Shown one piece after another: positions 61,705 to 64,000 of a stretch of 64,000 nt of DNA (position 1 is the first letter of the stretch; every line of letters begins with the position of its first letter). A program made the position numbers and the translations under genes. The notes under the pieces are model-generated. The model was not told the DNA's origin. It searched no databases and worked only from the letters and a program-made list of their open reading frames with translations. The stretch comes from JAAYCO01 sp964632015 (GTDB lineage Bacteria; Planctomycetota; Phycisphaerae; SM23-33). The DNA is taken from NCBI GenBank assembly GCA_964632015.1, contig CAZWAT010000001.1, forward strand, positions 1 to 64,000, given 5' to 3'.

Positions 61705-62555
61705 GACTTCTTCTCCTCTTTGCGTCGCCGAATGGGTCTGTGGTTGTGCGAAGTAAGCAGGTCGATGAGCATCTGTCGCAGGTTGTCCATCTCCAACCCA
61801 AGGTAGAGCTGACCTTCATACGCCATGGAAACCCGCCCCGTCTCTTCGCTGACCACGACAACAACCGCGTCGCTGTCCTGTGCCAATCCCAACGCGGCCC
61901 TGTGTCTGCTTCCCAACGAGGGATCAACTTCATCGCTCTCGGCAAGGGGGAACTGGCAACCGGCAGCCGCGAGCCTTCCCTCCCTGATAACCACGCCCAT
62001 ATCGTGAAGAGCGCTTCCAGGATAAAACACCGTGTTCAACAGCGACCCCGACAGCCGGGCGTCCATTATGGTTCCAGTCTCCATAAGCGAACCTAGCTGA
62101 ACCGAACGCTCGACGGCTACCACGGCGCCTATTTTGTTGCGTGAAAGATATGCGACGCTTTCCATCAATGAATCCACTACAGCCTGAACCTGTCCCCTGC
62201 TTCCGCGAAAGAGCCTTGGCTGACCGAGTTGCATCAGTGCGCGCCTCAGCTCCGGCTGGAACGCCACCACGGTGGCAACGAATGCGAAAAACAGAAACCG
62301 CCCATACAGAAATTCGATTCTCGTCCACTCGTCGCTTTTGGGTAGTAACCTGACGGTCAGGTAAACCAGCGCCAATACCAGCCCCGCACCCTTTACGAGC
62401 CTCGCACCCCGCGTGCCTTTCAGGAAGCGCATAGCCAACCATACCACCACGCCTATGAGAAACAGTTGAATCACTGTCACCAAGGGATCGTATGTGGCAA
62501 ACCTGGCGAGATAGATCATCACGCCTTCAAGCAATCCTGATAGCAACTTACCCAT
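61701..62555 (-). CDS. cdaA: CdaA-type diadenylate cyclase with D-M-G variant motif
   Basis: 284 residues. Three N-terminal membrane helices (about 25-100), then the DisA_N cyclase domain. The RHR motif is intact (GSRHRAALG, R217-H218-R219), but the DGA motif reads HDMGVV (D185-M186-G187). The rest of the fold is well conserved (YPGSALHD, QFPLAESDEVDPSLG). It should make c-di-AMP from two ATP at the membrane. Order folP-cdaA-ybbR is typical of several phyla. Whether DMG is a lineage-wide variant cannot be told here. Confidence 0.92.
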   Translation of the reverse strand: MGKLLSGLLEGVMIYLARFATYDPLVTVIQLFLIGVVVWLAMRFLKGTRGARLVKGAGLVLALVYLTVRLLPKSDEWTRIEFLYGRFLFFAFVATVVAFQPELRRALMQLGQPRLFRGSRGQVQAVVDSLMESVAYLSRNKIGAVVAVERSVQLGSLMETGTIMDARLSGSLLNTVFYPGSALHDMGVVIREGRLAAAGCQFPLAESDEVDPSLGSRHRAALGLAQDSDAVVVVVSEETGRVSMAYEGQLYLGLEMDNLRQMLIDLLTSHNHRPIRRRKEEKKS

Positions 62556-62576
62556 GCGTCACCGGTTTAACCGCTT

Positions 62577-62582
62577 ATTATA
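62577..62582 (-). promoter_or_regulatory. Possible -10 box of the cdaA gene
   Basis: Perfect TATAAT on the minus strand, 21 nt before the cdaA ATG, without a good -35. Confidence 0.4.
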
Positions 62583-62664
62583 CTACATAACATCGGCAAC
62601 GGATCGCTTGTGACACTAGCCCCCGTGCAAGAAAATTTGCGTAACTTGAGAAAAAATGAGTAAT

Positions 62665-63507
62665 TTAACGAATTCGCTTCTGTGCGATCGCCTCGCACAC
62701 CGCAAAAGCCCCCGCTACTTCATCCACATCATGAACCCTGAAGATGTTCGCCCCGCGATTCCATGAATCGATGCAGGCAGCCACTGTACCACACAGTCGC
62801 TGCTCTGGTTCGCTTTTGCCGGTGAGCGTCCCGATGAACCGCTTGCGGGAAACACCCACCATCACCGCAACGCCTATGTTGCGGAATCTGTCCATATTTG
62901 CCAGAAGAGTCAGGTTGTGCTCGATGGTCTTTCCAAACCCGATGCCCGGATCGACAATGCACTTTTCGGGCTCGATACCGGAATCCTGGGCCGCGCGGAC
63001 CCGCTCACGCAGAAACTCGCCAACCTCCTCCACCACATCATCGTACACCGGCGATTGCTGCATTGTGGCCGGGTCGCCCAGCATGTGCATCAACGCGATT
63101 GCCGAGCCTGTGGTAGCGGCGAGGGTAAGCATGCGCGGGTCTTCCCGCCCGGCGGAAACATCATTGATAATGCTCGCGCCGTGGGAAATTGCGAACTCGG
63201 CGACATCGGCGCTGGTGGTGTCTATGCTCACTACGGCGTCAATATCCACAAGGGCGGGCAGGACGCCGCTCAACCGACGGATCTGCTCCTGTGGTTCGAC
63301 CCTGCTTGATCGGGGCCTGGTGGATTCTGCACCGATATCTATGATGGCAGCCCCCTCTCGGGCCATTGTGTAAGCGTGCTCGATAGCTTGGGCGGCGTCA
63401 AAAAACCTTCCACCATCGCTGAAACTGTCAGGAGTGACATTGAGAATGCCCATCACGATGGGTTCGCCCCGAAGGATAGACGCCAGCAGGGTGTCAAATT
63501 TCTTCAT
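62665..63507 (-). CDS. folP: Dihydropteroate synthase
   Basis: 280 residues. IVMGILNVTPDSFSDGG (pterin-binding loop), GAAIIDIGAESTRPRS, VSIDTTSADVAEFAI, INDVSAGREDPRM, IVDPGIGFGKTIEHNL and GVSRKRFIG: the whole DHPS signature set. It joins pterin to pABA. The ATG at 63507 is preferred to the TTG just before it because a promoter puts the 5' end there. Confidence 0.97.
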   Translation of the reverse strand: MKKFDTLLASILRGEPIVMGILNVTPDSFSDGGRFFDAAQAIEHAYTMAREGAAIIDIGAESTRPRSSRVEPQEQIRRLSGVLPALVDIDAVVSIDTTSADVAEFAISHGASIINDVSAGREDPRMLTLAATTGSAIALMHMLGDPATMQQSPVYDDVVEEVGEFLRERVRAAQDSGIEPEKCIVDPGIGFGKTIEHNLTLLANMDRFRNIGVAVMVGVSRKRFIGTLTGKSEPEQRLCGTVAACIDSWNRGANIFRVHDVDEVAGAFAVCEAIAQKRIR

Positions 63508-63513
63508 CAAGGC

Positions 63514-63541
63514 ATTTTACATCGGCGTCGATCCAGTGCAA
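63514..63541 (-). promoter_or_regulatory. Promoter of folP
   Basis: TTGCAC (63536-63541), 16-bp spacer, TAAAAT (63514-63519) on the minus strand; +1 is the A of the ATG at 63507. Confidence 0.6.
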
Positions 63542-63574
63542 CATGACGATCATATCTCACCGACAATAACAGCA

Positions 63575-64000
63575 TCACGCCTGCTCTTCGGGCTCCTCAA
63601 CGATAGCATGCACGGGCGAGTGCTTTCGCGAGGGCAGTTGCTCCCTGAAGATCGACCATCCTCTGCTCAGTACATACGCCAGGCCACAGACCCACATGGC
63701 AGGCAAAAGAATATTGAAACCGGCGGTCATCTCAAGCACGATTATCAACGTGCTTATGGGTGTGTTGGCAGCAGCAGTGAAGAAACCCGCCATTCCAAGT
63801 ATCACGAAAACGTCCACCCGGTCGGCAACCTGAGGCATGAAGGAATGAAAGAATATTCCAATCGCGCCGCCAAGACATCCCCCAATGACCATGCTCGGGC
63901 CAAAGACTCCACCAGAGCCACCCGAACCAATTGTCAGGCTGGTAGTGAGTATCTTTCCAAGCCCCACCACCAGAAGCACAACCGCAGCCATGGAGGTGAG
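63575..64000 (-). CDS. ClC-family chloride channel/transporter, C-terminal part (runs off the right edge)
   Basis: The last 141 residues are visible. GLGKILTTSLTIGSGGSGGVFGPSMVIGGCLGGAIG contains the ClC anion-selectivity motif GxFxP (as VFGPS). Further hydrophobic helices and a short charged tail (REQLPSRKHSPVHAIVEEPEEQA) follow; there is no CBS domain in this tail. It moves Cl- across the inner membrane as a channel or Cl-/H+ exchanger. The N-terminus is outside the window. Confidence 0.93.
   Translation of the reverse strand, partial: LTSMAAVVLLVVGLGKILTTSLTIGSGGSGGVFGPSMVIGGCLGGAIGIFFHSFMPQVADRVDVFVILGMAGFFTAAANTPISTLIIVLEMTAGFNILLPAMWVCGLAYVLSRGWSIFREQLPSRKHSPVHAIVEEPEEQA

Noticed and set aside
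1..64000. Insertion sequences, prophage, CRISPR or integrative element
   Set aside because: No transposase, integrase or phage-type protein, no regular spaced repeats and no target-site duplications were seen; composition is even across the window.

Overview
The window reads as chromosomal DNA of a Gram-negative-type, probably planctomycete (Phycisphaerae-like) bacterium. I infer this from LPS-type outer-membrane genes (heptosyltransferase, LpxL-like acyltransferase, WaaP-like kinases, beta-barrel porins), a chlamydia/spirochaete-style V-type ATPase operon with a DUF2764 subunit, three Gfo/Idh/MocA oxidoreductases, a BatA-like VWA membrane protein, and a cdaA/ybbR pair beside folP. Base composition and codon style look even throughout. 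I see no insertion sequence, prophage, CRISPR array or rRNA. One tRNA (Val, anticodon UAC) is present.

Layout. 0-5.5 kb: end of an ECF sigma factor gene, then rightward envelope genes (tandem WaaP-like kinase, heptosyltransferase, DUF2062), a CBS-pair protein and a MoxR ATPase. 5.5-15 kb: leftward degenerate GspE-like protein with an N-terminal helix-turn-helix, then the leftward V-ATPase operon E-DUF2764-A-B-D-I-K, whose K subunit keeps Na+-site ligands. 15-24 kb: an orphan hypothetical, a GH57/GT4 alpha-glucan pair, and a leftward set with pyrD, aroB, a membrane hypothetical, a deoxyhypusine-synthase-like protein and tRNA-Val. 24-34.5 kb: Gfo/Idh protein, DUF2617-like protein, VWA protein, HD-GYP response regulator, and a TetR-controlled RND efflux pair. 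34.7-39 kb: amt-glnK behind a sigma-54 promoter, followed by two paralogous beta-barrel proteins. 39-50 kb: Gfo/Idh, DUF378, a PAP2 lipoprotein, acyltransferase, YhaM-like nuclease, GNAT, HI0933-like flavoprotein and a giant AsmA-like protein. 50-59 kb: two divergent carbohydrate operons. Leftward: gntR-nagA-nagB-like-ceramidase-like-FGGY kinase. Rightward: deoR-class III aminotransferase-Gfo/Idh. 59-64 kb: hflX, ybbR, cdaA, folP and the end of a ClC channel gene, all leftward.

The most interesting points are these. (1) The divergent 50-59 kb locus looks like a complete but unassigned amino-sugar or aminopolyol pathway. It includes a NagB-fold enzyme that has lost the phosphate-binding loop and the catalytic Asp, and a ceramidase-like hydrolase without a signal peptide. 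Each regulator gene has a recognisable operator in its own promoter. (2) Nine or so genes have a sigma-70-type -10 box only 6-8 nt before the ATG, so leaderless transcripts appear common; two divergent ones share a self-complementary -35 hexamer. (3) A GspE-like protein has ruined Walker motifs but intact zinc-finger cysteines and a DNA-binding-type N-terminus. (4) CdaA carries D-M-G where the family has D-G-A. (5) A second sigma-54-like site precedes a 300-nt structured leader. All functional calls rest on reading the translations and motifs by eye; no database search was run.
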